A stretch of DNA of 47,126 bases from Clostridia bacterium (GTDB taxonomy: Bacteria > Bacillota > Clostridia > Christensenellales > Borkfalkiaceae): the NCBI GenBank assembly GCA_017463205.1, contig JAFTPQ010000016.1, positions 1 to 47,126 of the forward strand, read 5' to 3'. The translations under genes were made by a program, and so were the position numbers. The notes beneath the pieces were generated by a model, which searched no databases, was not told the origin of the DNA, and was given only the letters and a program-made list of their open reading frames with translations. The stretch's first letter is position 1. Each line of letters starts with the position of its first letter. Positions 23,879 through 31,976 of this stretch are shown here, one piece after another.

Positions 23879-24384
23879 GCGGTGAAGTTTGCTTACGGCA
23901 AGTGAAGTTCGCCTACGGCGAGTGAAGTTTTGCCTGACGGCAAAGTTGCGGCGGGGATTTATAACGAGATACACTCCACTCGCTTCGCTCGGTCGGTATG
24001 ACAAGATGGGCAACGACACGCGTTGCCCTGACTGCTTCGCAGTAGAGGGCGCAACCTAGCGGTTGCTTAATTTGGGGCTTGACTTCGCAAGGGCTTCTGC
24101 CCCTGCACCCTGACAAGAAACTGAGTTTCTTGACTTCCCATTGGGGAACGATATCGTTATTAATATCGATAACGAAGGATAGAAAGATGTGATTCAACGG
24201 AACGTTGGTAGACTGCTTCGCAGTAGAGGGCGCAACCTATCGGTTGCTTAATTGGGGCTTAACTTTCGTGGGCTCTGCCCACACCCGTAAGGGACAATGC
24301 CCCTTAACCCCTTATTGGGTAGCGATACCGTTATTAATATCGATAACGAGGGATAGAAAAGTCAAGGTCAAGCGGAACGCTTGC
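23879..24384. repeat. Hairpin-mosaic intergenic repeat, locus 3
   Basis: The longest copy, with no coding content of its own. In order: three GTGAAGTT-spaced hairpins (TCGCC-TAC-GGCGA at 23909-23921, TTTGCC-TGAC-GGCAAA at 23929-23944), a CTCGCTTCGCTCGGTCGGTATGAC piece shared with locus 0, GGGCAACG-ACACG-CGTTGCCC (24008-24028), ACTGC-TTC-GCAGT, GCAACC-TAGC-GGTTGC (24051-24066), CAAGAAAC-TGA-GTTTCTTG (24114-24132), core 24156-24173, TCAACG-GAA-CGTTGG (24194-24208), a second ACTGC/GCAGT and GCAACC-TATC-GGTTGC (24232-24247), GTGGGC-TCT-GCCCAC (24268-24282), core 24330-24347 and CAAGCG-GAA-CGCTTG (24369-24383). The last hairpin forms the 3' end of the next gene. Confidence 0.82.
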
Positions 24385-25678
24385 GTTTACAGCCTGTATA
24401 TATCGCCGTCCACGCAAGGTATACCACACTGCAACTGCCCGCGATCAACAGCGTTTTTAACCAAGTGTATTCTACGTAACGGTTTTCTTCTATGTAGGTC
24501 ATCGGATTGTGCCGATCAAGTACGTCGATCTCTATAAATCGACGATCGGTGATCGATAGATCGAATTCGATCAGTAAAACAGAACGGTTGCTCCAAAAAA
24601 AGCGGAACAGTTCTTGGTCGTTTTCATCGCAAATGATGTTCCACGCTCCTTTTACGCCTTCCAATTGATCGTGGTCGGAAATTTGCCACGTGTATTGCGG
24701 CGCGGTGTCGGACATTAAATAATCGTCGTAATCGTCCGTTTGTTGCATCAGATCGACAATACCGGAAAAATTTTGTCCCGAAAAATTTTGAAAGGAAATG
24801 CGGTCGTGTTCGTATTGATATTCTTTCACAGTGCGATCTACGCCGTAAACCACTTCGCCGACAAGCCCCACCGTCAATACCGCGCAAATCAGTGCGCAAA
24901 CCCCAAAGCGAACGGGAAAACGTTTGTTACGCCAACAATGATAAGCGGTTGCGCCGATAAGGGGAAACGCCAAAAATCCCAACTCGAACGAATGGATCAA
25001 AATAAGAGCGGGAACATAGCCATAACCTTGCGATCGCGCAAAAAAGAGGGGGAAAGAAAAGCCCAAAAGGCTGAATAAGAACACAAAAATCACCGCGGAA
25101 ATGCGTGCACATTTTTGATAAAAACCGTTTAACATTGCCGAGTCGTCATTTTCGGTGGGTTCGGACGGGCGAGCAATGAACAGAAGACAAACGATCGCGA
25201 TCGTTGCAAGAAGAACGGCGGCAACGGCAACCGAGCCGCCGACGACGGCAGGGTTGATTTTTCCGATCGTCGTTTTCCACGGAGTGGCGATTGCGATCAC
25301 TGCGCCGATCAACACGCCGAGGAAGGCAACGCCTAATGTGCAAAGAGAGGCTGTTTTATGCCGTTTCAGCCGTTTTTCCAATTGCTGTTTCAACAATTTT
25401 TGCAGGCATTTTTCTTCCTGTTCGCGGTTGCGGATAGAATCGTTATTTTCCTGTTTGGTGGGGGCAGGTATGCGTTCACCGCGCAAAAGTTCGTCAACGC
25501 TAACGCCGAATAGGTCGGCAATGACGGGGATAAGAGCAAGATCGGGCGAGGACTCGTCACATTCCCAGCGGCTGATCGTTTTATCCGAAACAAATAATTT
25601 TTCCGCCAATTCCGCTTGCGTAAAACCGTTTGCTCGGCGCAGAACGGAAATAAATTTTCCGATGGTTTTCTTTTCCAT
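24368..25678 (-). CDS. XRE-type regulator with C-terminal membrane domain
   Basis: A 436-residue protein with an N-terminal Cro/CI helix-turn-helix (about residues 5-60: RANGFTQAELAEKL, VSDKTISRWECDESSPDL, GVSVDELLRG) and at least six transmembrane segments after residue 110, with an extracellular loop before the last one. Membrane-tethered XRE proteins of this type are common in Clostridia; ligand and target are unknown. Between HTH and membrane part, a copy of the dispersed element encodes RIPAPTK. The last codons and the TGA lie inside a hairpin of mosaic locus 3, so the C-terminal CKRKRSA comes from the repeat. The start at 25678 follows AGGAG. Confidence 0.87.
   Translation of the reverse strand: MEKKTIGKFISVLRRANGFTQAELAEKLFVSDKTISRWECDESSPDLALIPVIADLFGVSVDELLRGERIPAPTKQENNDSIRNREQEEKCLQKLLKQQLEKRLKRHKTASLCTLGVAFLGVLIGAVIAIATPWKTTIGKINPAVVGGSVAVAAVLLATIAIVCLLFIARPSEPTENDDSAMLNGFYQKCARISAVIFVFLFSLLGFSFPLFFARSQGYGYVPALILIHSFELGFLAFPLIGATAYHCWRNKRFPVRFGVCALICAVLTVGLVGEVVYGVDRTVKEYQYEHDRISFQNFSGQNFSGIVDLMQQTDDYDDYLMSDTAPQYTWQISDHDQLEGVKGAWNIICDENDQELFRFFWSNRSVLLIEFDLSITDRRFIEIDVLDRHNPMTYIEENRYVEYTWLKTLLIAGSCSVVYLAWTAIYTGCKRKRSA
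25458..25480 (+). repeat. Dispersed 20-bp element, copy in XRE gene
   Basis: GTGGGGGCAGGTATGCGTTC then ACC, antisense to the gene; encodes ERIPAPT in the linker after the HTH. Confidence 0.7.
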
Positions 25679-25872
25679 TTTTTTTCTCCTAAATATCAAT
25701 TTAAAAACGTGTTTTTTACAATCATTTGTAATGCGTTACGCGTTTGCAGTCATTATTCTATCATAACAAGAGTAAAAAAACAACCCCAAAACCCGTCTTT
25801 TTCTCTCGAAAAACGAGGAAAGGGCAGACAATTTTGGGGAAGATGGACAAAAATAAAGTTTTGATGGGAGTT

Positions 25873-27390
25873 TTAATATAAAATTTGTGCGTTGTCAGGC
25901 AAATTTAACACTTTTGCATTGTCGCCGCGAATGACAAAATGATCTTCACGGTAGGTTTTATGCGGAACAAGGTAAATGCGCTTGTTTTTCCAACGCCCTT
26001 GCACTTCTTTGGTGAAAATATGCTCGTGTAACAGTTTATGCATAATTTTTTCGTTGAGGTCGATAATCACCGCCGTGTAACCGTCGGCAAAATTATCGAG
26101 AATCGCTGCGCGCAGTTGCGTCAATATGTACAGATCTTCTTGTACGTAGCCTTTCGATTCGCAATGATCGCAAGGTTTCACAAGATAGGACAACACTTCG
26201 TTGCCCACCCGTTTGCGCGTGAATTGCGTAAGACACAAATCGCTCATGGGCAACACGTTGCATTTGGCGCGGTCTTGATCGAGCAGCGTTTTCAATTCTT
26301 CCGTAATGGCATAACGGTGTTCGGGCAACGCCATATCGATAAAATCGACCACGACGATCCCTCCGATATTTCGCAAACGGACTTGCCGAGCAATTTCGCG
26401 CGCGGCGGCAAGATTGACAGCGAAAACGGTGTCTTCCAAACTGGTTTCACCGACGTAGCTACCTGTATTGACGTCTACCACCGTCATCGCTTCGGTGTGT
26501 TCGATCACGATATATCCGCCGTTTTCCAGTGTAACGACAGGGCGCGCCACGTCATAGATCAAATCGGAAATGCCGTATTCTTTCAACATCGAGCGTTCGC
26601 CTTTATACAGCAACAATTTCCGTTCGGGAAAATCGGCGCGGAGCTTGGCAAGACGGGACAGCCGTTTGTACAGGCTGGCGTCGCCAACGTGAATGGCGGT
26701 GATCTCGTCACCGAAACTATCCCGCATAACGCGCACGGGCAGATCTTCGTCTTCATGCAATAATGCTCCGATCGGCGCGTTTTTGGCGGCTTTCAACATT
26801 TCCAAATAGAGTTTTTTCAAATATTCGGCTTCGGTTTTCAACTGTTTTTGCGTGGCGAACGGAGCTTGCGTGCGCAAAATAAACCCCTCGTTTTTGTTCG
26901 CACGCATATTATCCGCCACTTTCAACAGCGTATCGCGTAAATGCTCGTCCGTGATCTTGCGGGAGATCCCCAAAAAATCCGTTTGCGGTAAATAGATCAA
27001 TCGTTTACCGACAAAGGAAAGGTGCGTGGAAACTTTCGCGCCTTTGTTGCCGCGCGCGGGTTTCGTCACTTGCACGATCACTTCGTCGCCTTCTTTCAAA
27101 TCGAGCGGCTTTGCGTTTAACGAATTAAGCGAACCGTCGTATTTGGTGCAATCGGTGTACGTTTCTTCCACGGACAAATAACAGTTTCGTTCTAAACCGC
27201 AGTTGATGAACGCCGCGTTCATCCCCGAAAGAACGTTGGTCACTTTTCCTTTGTAAATGTTACCGACGATGCCTGTTCTCTGTTCTTTTTCAATAGAAAT
27301 TTCCGTCAGTTTTCCGTCTTCTACGTACACGGCAAATTGAAGACCGCAATATCGGTCTAAAAACCATTCTTTTTTGCTTTCTTTTTTCAT
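25873..27390 (-). CDS. rng: Ribonuclease E/G family
   Basis: A single-strand-specific endoribonuclease of 505 residues, RNase G size, acting in rRNA and mRNA processing. An N-terminal S1-like domain (about 35-125) is followed by the catalytic core with VVDVNTGSYVG and GGIVVVDFIDM (Mg-binding Asp residues), then the zinc-link motif PCDHCESKG (about 420). Long RNase E-type C-terminal scaffold regions are absent. It lies downstream of the spoIVFB-like gene on the same strand but has its own promoter at 27512-27484, giving a leader of about 85 bases. Confidence 0.94.
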   Translation of the reverse strand: MKKESKKEWFLDRYCGLQFAVYVEDGKLTEISIEKEQRTGIVGNIYKGKVTNVLSGMNAAFINCGLERNCYLSVEETYTDCTKYDGSLNSLNAKPLDLKEGDEVIVQVTKPARGNKGAKVSTHLSFVGKRLIYLPQTDFLGISRKITDEHLRDTLLKVADNMRANKNEGFILRTQAPFATQKQLKTEAEYLKKLYLEMLKAAKNAPIGALLHEDEDLPVRVMRDSFGDEITAIHVGDASLYKRLSRLAKLRADFPERKLLLYKGERSMLKEYGISDLIYDVARPVVTLENGGYIVIEHTEAMTVVDVNTGSYVGETSLEDTVFAVNLAAAREIARQVRLRNIGGIVVVDFIDMALPEHRYAITEELKTLLDQDRAKCNVLPMSDLCLTQFTRKRVGNEVLSYLVKPCDHCESKGYVQEDLYILTQLRAAILDNFADGYTAVIIDLNEKIMHKLLHEHIFTKEVQGRWKNKRIYLVPHKTYREDHFVIRGDNAKVLNLPDNAQILY

Positions 27391-27483
27391 CTGATCACGT
27401 TCGTCCCAAAAATATTGCGCAACGCCGAGCGGTGAAAAAAATAAAGCGCCTCTTGCACCCCGTTGCGGAAGTCGTTCCTTTTA

Positions 27484-27512
27484 AGTATAGCATAAGAAAT
27501 GCGTTTTGGCAA
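27484..27512 (-). promoter_or_regulatory. Promoter of rng
   Basis: On the minus strand TTGCCA (27512-27507), 17-base spacer, TATACT (27489-27484). Confidence 0.75.
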
Positions 27513-27573
27513 GATATTTTGCTGTTTTTTTATACGAATTTGATGCTTTTTTGTATAAAAACAGCGTATTTTG

Positions 27574-28545
27574 TCAATTTTTTATGCGATTTTGCGTATA
27601 TACTTCCCCAATCGGCTGATAGGGAGTTTTGGCAAGCTGAAAAAGAGATGACAGCTCGTTTTGCGGAAGATCGAACAAAAATCCTTCCTGTTCGTCGTAC
27701 ACTTCCAGCACCAAATAACTGCCGCGGGATAAAAAACGCAGGGTGTCCTTGATAGGGCAAGAGGATAAAACGGCGACGCGGCGGATCTCTGCGCCACGGG
27801 AAAAAATTTGCGTAGCGGACAGATCCATTTTATTGTAAACGGCATTTTTTTGCGGATTGCCAAACCCGCCGACCAGCAGAAAAACTCCAAAGGCAAACAT
27901 ACTGATATTGGGACGTTTTTCAAGGCATTGTATCAAAAACAAAATAAAAAATACGGCGGCAAAGCAAAGGGTGACGAGGCGGCAAATGCGTTCGGCTTTT
28001 TCTTCCGCTTTGCCTTCTTGCGGCAGTTTTTTTAAAAAGGCGCGCGCCAAAAGACATTTGAAGATCCTGCCTCCGTCCAAGGGATAGGCAGGCAATAAAT
28101 TGACGAGCGCGATCGTTAACGACGAATAGCATGCTATGTCGGTGAACGCATACATGGTGGGGGCTAACCACCAAATCGCCACAAAAAACAGGGCGGTGAA
28201 CAGGTTGCAAAGAGGGCCGCAGATCGCCACGAAAATTTCATCTTTTAACGACAGCGCGCGAAGATCGCCGTCGATCACGGCGCCGAAAGGCATCAACACG
28301 ATGGCGTTTAACCGATAGCCCAATTTTGCGGCTGCGAAGGCGTGCGCGCATTCGTGTTGCACCGCCACCAACGCGCTGAGTAAAAACAAAAACAATTCTC
28401 CTTTCAAACAATACCAAACGCCCAATGCAATAAAGAGCGGGTGCAAACGGAACAGAAAGTTTTTTTTGTTTTTGTCAGGGGATTTTGAAAATAAGGAAAA
28501 CCGACGACAACCGGTTGGCTGTCGCCGGGTGTTTCGGTTTTGCAC
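27574..28545 (-). CDS. spoIVFB: Site-2 protease, SpoIVFB-like
   Basis: An M50 intramembrane zinc metalloprotease of 323 residues. It has the zinc motif HECAH (HExxH) in an early transmembrane helix and NLLPAYPLDGGRIF (NxxPxxPLDGG, third ligand Asp) in a later one, five to six membrane helices in all, and a C-terminal cytoplasmic part ending in a CBS-like region. SpoIVFB releases sigma K from its precursor in the mother cell. The gene starts with GTG 3 bases after the neighbouring SpoIVFA-like gene, with GGAGG 8 bases upstream inside that gene, so the pair is co-translated. The spoIVFA partner and genome type make the sporulation role likely rather than another S2P role. Confidence 0.83.
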   Translation of the reverse strand: MQNRNTRRQPTGCRRFSLFSKSPDKNKKNFLFRLHPLFIALGVWYCLKGELFLFLLSALVAVQHECAHAFAAAKLGYRLNAIVLMPFGAVIDGDLRALSLKDEIFVAICGPLCNLFTALFFVAIWWLAPTMYAFTDIACYSSLTIALVNLLPAYPLDGGRIFKCLLARAFLKKLPQEGKAEEKAERICRLVTLCFAAVFFILFLIQCLEKRPNISMFAFGVFLLVGGFGNPQKNAVYNKMDLSATQIFSRGAEIRRVAVLSSCPIKDTLRFLSRGSYLVLEVYDEQEGFLFDLPQNELSSLFQLAKTPYQPIGEVYTQNRIKN

Positions 28546-28548
28546 GCG

Positions 28549-29535
28549 TTATTCCTCCAACCAAGCCAAACAGTTTTCTTCGGTGAGCTCGAAACAGTTT
28601 AACAGTACGCCGCCCGAATACATCGTCACCTGAACTTCGTCTTCGCCGTTGGTATAACCCAAAGGAACGTTGGCTTTCACGTTTTCACCGACGGTGTAAT
28701 ACACTTGGTCTAATCCGTCGATTATGCTGAAAAAGCTGTCGGAATACGAAATTTTCACCCGATAATCGCCTTGTTCGTCTTGCGCCAGATCGCTGACCGT
28801 ACCGTTGGCGGCGGGATAGACGCAACAAGCGTCCGTAAACGTTAGAATACCCGTGGGGGATAATTCCAGTTCTGCGTCCGAGCGTTCGCTGACGAATGCC
28901 GACAACGTGAAATCGGCATACGTACGGTTGTCGGTGGCGGCGGTGACGCCGTTGTTGATCGAACGGAAAAACGTATTGATCGCGCTGTTTGGCATAAATA
29001 CGTTGGTTAAAAAGATTGCGCCACACAATGCGCAAGCCAATGCAAATTCGGCATTCAACGCAATTTTCCAGCCTTTAGAAGGGGGCGTTTCGTCATTGAA
29101 CGCATACCTGCCCTCGTCGTTTTCAAAATCGTCTTCTTCCAATTGGAAGGTTTCGGGCTTTAAACGGCGATGGAAAAAACCGCGTTTGGTATCGTCCGAC
29201 GAATACAAACGAACGGTGTCGATGCGTTGTGGGATCGGATCGAAGTCGATACTGCCCTCGCTGTTGACGCCTTCCGCAAACAGATCGGCTTCGGCGGTGA
29301 TCTCCGTTGGAACGCTTTCGCTCAGTCTGTCGTTTACTTGCGCAATAACGGAATCTTGCAAAGGATCTTGCATAGGCATTTGCGTAAACGCGGGCGGTGT
29401 TTGTCTTGTTTTTACAGGTTCGGCAGGGGGTGCGTCAGCGTGTTTTTGTTTGCGTCGCCGTTGATTTTTTTTCATTACGTTTACCGTGGAAACGGGGATT
29501 TCTAACATCTCTGCGTATTCGATTTCTTCGTTCAT
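28549..29535 (-). CDS. SpoIVFA-like single-pass membrane protein
   Basis: A 328-residue protein with a long acidic, Pro-rich cytoplasmic N-terminus (1-165), one transmembrane segment (about 172-193) and an extracytoplasmic C-terminal domain whose blocks (GTVSDLAQDEQGDYRVKISY, VYYTVGENVKANVPLGYT and YSGGVLLNCF) look like a degenerate LytM/M23 fold lacking the zinc ligands. That build and its position 3 bases before a SpoIVFB-like protease match SpoIVFA, which holds and inhibits SpoIVFB. SpoIIQ is an alternative. A dispersed-element copy encodes EGRYAFN just before the membrane segment. AAGGAG precedes the ATG. Confidence 0.68.
   Translation of the reverse strand: MNEEIEYAEMLEIPVSTVNVMKKNQRRRKQKHADAPPAEPVKTRQTPPAFTQMPMQDPLQDSVIAQVNDRLSESVPTEITAEADLFAEGVNSEGSIDFDPIPQRIDTVRLYSSDDTKRGFFHRRLKPETFQLEEDDFENDEGRYAFNDETPPSKGWKIALNAEFALACALCGAIFLTNVFMPNSAINTFFRSINNGVTAATDNRTYADFTLSAFVSERSDAELELSPTGILTFTDACCVYPAANGTVSDLAQDEQGDYRVKISYSDSFFSIIDGLDQVYYTVGENVKANVPLGYTNGEDEVQVTMYSGGVLLNCFELTEENCLAWLEE
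29095..29119 (-). repeat. Dispersed 20-bp element, copy in SpoIVFA-like gene
   Basis: Minus strand GAGGGCAGGTATGCGTTCAA; sense to the gene, read in a different frame from the ypeB copy. Confidence 0.7.
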
Positions 29536-29649
29536 AAAACATTCTCCTTACGTTGCTTTTTTTAGCTCTGTCTTATTATATGAGGCGAACGAAAGGAATA
29601 GAACGGACGAAAAGGGAAAGCAAGGGGAGAAAATTGCAAAAAATTGCCG

Positions 29650-29690
29650 AAAACAAATAAAAAACGTTCGCCTGCTTGCAAACGAACGTT
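29650..29690 (-). terminator. Terminator of the sigma-factor transcript
   Basis: AACGTTCG (29663-29670) pairs with CGAACGTT (29683-29690); on the minus strand it is followed by TTTTTTATTTG. Confidence 0.75.
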
Positions 29691-29749
29691 GATATGTTGT
29701 ATTCAATCATAACGCTAAAACGTACAAACCGAAACGTTGGTGATCAAAA

Positions 29750-30046
29750 TCAAAAAACGAGAGGCACTTGCATTCCGCTGTATTCGCCGAAATAGGCTTC
29801 GGGAGCGTTGGAAGAAGAGTCGTTTTCCTCTTGGATGGGGGAAGAATCTTCATACGGTTTTGCAAGCGGCGCAAAACGGTTGCCGTCTTCTCCGCCGACC
29901 AGATACATCGCCGCGGGAACAAATACGCCGATCACCAACACGATTGCCGCTACGGCTTGCAAACGGGCGCGTAATTTGGCGCGCGCCGCTTTTTTCTTTT
30001 CTATTTTTTTCAACACTTCTTTTGTCAATTCTTCACACGATCTCAT
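29750..30046 (-). CDS. Small single-pass membrane protein, possible anti-sigma factor
   Basis: A 98-residue protein: a charged cytoplasmic N-terminus (SCEELTKEVLKKIEKKK), one transmembrane helix (about 30-51) and an acidic extracellular tail of about 45 residues. It overlaps the end of an ECF sigma gene by 14 bases. The classical anti-sigma zinc motif is not visible, so the anti-sigma role rests on topology and co-translation only. Confidence 0.6.
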   Translation of the reverse strand: MRSCEELTKEVLKKIEKKKAARAKLRARLQAVAAIVLVIGVFVPAAMYLVGGEDGNRFAPLAKPYEDSSPIQEENDSSSNAPEAYFGEYSGMQVPLVF

Positions 30047-30617
30047 AAGGGAACCCTCCCGATAATAATTCTTCTTTTAAGGCGTTTTTTCCGCGGGAAA
30101 GCAGATTGTACACCTGTTTGACGTTTTTATTTGTAATTTTTGCGATTTCTTCAGGAGAAAGATTTTGAAAAAAGCGCAAATATAACGTTTCGCGATATTC
30201 TTTTTTCAATTTTGCCAACGCCGCGTACAATGCTTGGTTGCGTTCAACGGTTTCCAGTGCGTCGTGCGGGGAAGCGTTGGCGACGGGATCTTCCAAAGCA
30301 AAATTTCCGTCTTGCGTCAACGATTCCAAAGAAAGTTCTTTACGGCGCAGACGTTTTTTCAATACGTTCAACGCTTTGTTTCGCGCAATTTTAAAAACGT
30401 ACGTTTTTAACGCTACGCCGTCTTTTTCTTTAAACGAACGTTTATAATATAAGGTGAGAAAAACGTCCGTTAATACGTCTTCTGCAAGCCCCACATCGCG
30501 AACATACCCGTAAATGAACCGCAAAAGGGCGTGTTGATAAAGGGAGATCAGTTGTTCCAATCCCTGTTCATCACCGTCCAGAAAGCGGTGGTATAATTCG
30601 ATGTCGCTGTCTTGCAT
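30033..30617 (-). CDS. ECF-type RNA polymerase sigma factor
   Basis: A 194-residue sigma-70 family factor of the extracytoplasmic-function type. Region 2 (LYQHALLRFIYGYVRDVGLAEDVLTDVFLTLY) opens the promoter; region 4 (ALAKLKKEYRETLYLRFFQ and PEEIAKITNKNVKQVYNLLSRGK) carries the helix-turn-helix. It overlaps a small membrane-protein gene, the usual sigma/anti-sigma arrangement. The ribosome site is AAGGAGG. The upstream sequence has AACAACC and CGACGT about 15 bases apart, a possible self-recognised promoter, but this is weak. Confidence 0.9.
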   Translation of the reverse strand: MQDSDIELYHRFLDGDEQGLEQLISLYQHALLRFIYGYVRDVGLAEDVLTDVFLTLYYKRSFKEKDGVALKTYVFKIARNKALNVLKKRLRRKELSLESLTQDGNFALEDPVANASPHDALETVERNQALYAALAKLKKEYRETLYLRFFQNLSPEEIAKITNKNVKQVYNLLSRGKNALKEELLSGGFPYEIV

Positions 30618-30785
30618 AACGCCTCCTTGTCGGCGGAAATAAAAACCTTGGAGGATTTTTTATTTTTACGTCGCTTGTATTGTGAGGAGGTTGTTTCTTC
30701 CTGTGCTTCTTTTCGATCGCATATATTAAACAACCTTGTTTCCCGTTTTACTCACTGTTTTTTGCAAAAAAATCAAAAAAATTTT

Positions 30786-31556
30786 TTAATTTTCCCGTTC
30801 GCTTTGGGGAAGATCCGTTTTATTTTCTTGCGTAGCGGCGATTGAATCATTCGCTTTGCAATATCCTTGATACCAACAAGCGTAGGGGGTGTCGCAATGT
30901 TCGCCCACGTTGATCAAAGGGCAATCGGCGTCTTTGCGTTTGAGTTTTCCAAACTCAAAAATATGTTTTTCCACCAGACGTTCCGCCCTTTTTACGGCGG
31001 AGCTGACGTCTACGATCTTATAGACAAAATCGTTGTGTTTTATGCGTTCAACGCAACCCTGCCCTGCCTGTTTTTCTTGTTCGCCCTGTTCGGTATCGCC
31101 CCGCAACACCAATTTGGAAGCCAAAATATTGACGCCGCATTTACGCAATAAAAAACGTTGAAATCCGAGGTCGGTAATAAATTCTTTGCGCACGGAGTCG
31201 GTGTTTTTCACTTCATACAGGTTGTATCCGCCGTCTTCCTTTTTTAAAATATCGGCGGCGCAAAAATTGCCATACCACGTAAACGAGGCTTCGCAAATGA
31301 CAGGCTCGCCCGCTTGGAGCAACGCTTGCGTTTTTCTGATCATTTCCGCATAATACAATCTGCCGTCTTCGCGCAAAACGGTGGTTTCAACGAACGGCCC
31401 GAAGATCCCCATGGCTTGATCGCCGAATTCGTTGCCCATATCAAGGCGAGATTGCACTTCGGGCGGGATCACGCGCAGCTGCGGCATATGCGCGTCCAAC
31501 CAAAGCATTTTCGGGCATTGTAAAGCGCGGACGAAATCCGTTTTGGAAATGGGCAT
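30786..31556 (-). CDS. Cas4/RecB-like nuclease domain protein
   Basis: A 256-residue stand-alone PD-(D/E)xK domain. The N-terminal SKTDFVRALQCPKMLWLDAH matches the start of DUF2779-type and Cas4-like proteins and holds the first Cys of a probable Fe-S cluster. The nuclease core has Asp in NFCAADIL and the EVK motif in YNLYEVKNTDS. The other Cys ligands lie near the C-terminus (EHCDTPYACWYQGYC). DUF2779 proteins normally continue with an RNase-H-like domain of 250 or more residues, which is absent here. No CRISPR or recombination genes are adjacent. A dispersed-element copy encodes QAGQGCVER in the middle. The start at 31556 follows GGAGG. Confidence 0.75.
   Translation of the reverse strand: MPISKTDFVRALQCPKMLWLDAHMPQLRVIPPEVQSRLDMGNEFGDQAMGIFGPFVETTVLREDGRLYYAEMIRKTQALLQAGEPVICEASFTWYGNFCAADILKKEDGGYNLYEVKNTDSVRKEFITDLGFQRFLLRKCGVNILASKLVLRGDTEQGEQEKQAGQGCVERIKHNDFVYKIVDVSSAVKRAERLVEKHIFEFGKLKRKDADCPLINVGEHCDTPYACWYQGYCKANDSIAATQENKTDLPQSEREN
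31046..31069 (-). repeat. Dispersed 20-bp element, copy in Cas4-like gene
   Basis: Minus strand CAGGCAGGGCAGGGTTGCGT then TGAAC, the GGGTTGCG variant, sense to the gene. Confidence 0.65.
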
Positions 31557-31768
31557 ATCAGCCTCCGTAGTGTCAGTATTTGTCAAAGGGCGGTTTTTAT
31601 TGCATAGATTTTTACATATATCCGCATAGTTTGCTCTATAATCATAACATTTTTTTGCGAGTTTGTCAATTTGAAAAGGAATAGGGAACAGCAAAAAAGG
31701 GTGAATATAACATATTGTTGCATAGGATAAATTGTGATGGAAACTTTACCTTGTCACAGCGATCTTGT

Positions 31769-31798
31769 TGACAACATAAAGTGCTTTTTGTTATAATA
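31769..31798 (+). promoter_or_regulatory. Promoter of the panE-like gene
   Basis: TTGACA (31769-31774), 18-base spacer, TATAAT (31793-31798). The transcript has a 170-base leader in which I see nothing further; the gap 31557-31976 is otherwise empty. Confidence 0.75.
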
Positions 31799-31976
31799 TT
31801 TTTGTTGAAATTACAACACGATTGAAGGAATTTATGCAAACGCGGGATCGGTGAAGAATACAGAAAGATCATGTATCAAAACCCCCATTTCATAAACGGG
31901 AATCTAAATAAATTATGCGACGGTTATAACGTCGATGAAAAGGAAAATATTGAATACAAATAAGGAGATTAAGAAA

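Noticed and set aside
23879..24384. CRISPR array
   Set aside because: Units are not equal-length repeats with unique spacers; they are ordered, differing hairpins.
30650..30720. Self-recognised ECF promoter upstream of the sigma gene
   Set aside because: AACAACC and CGACGT are only loose matches; not listed as a feature.
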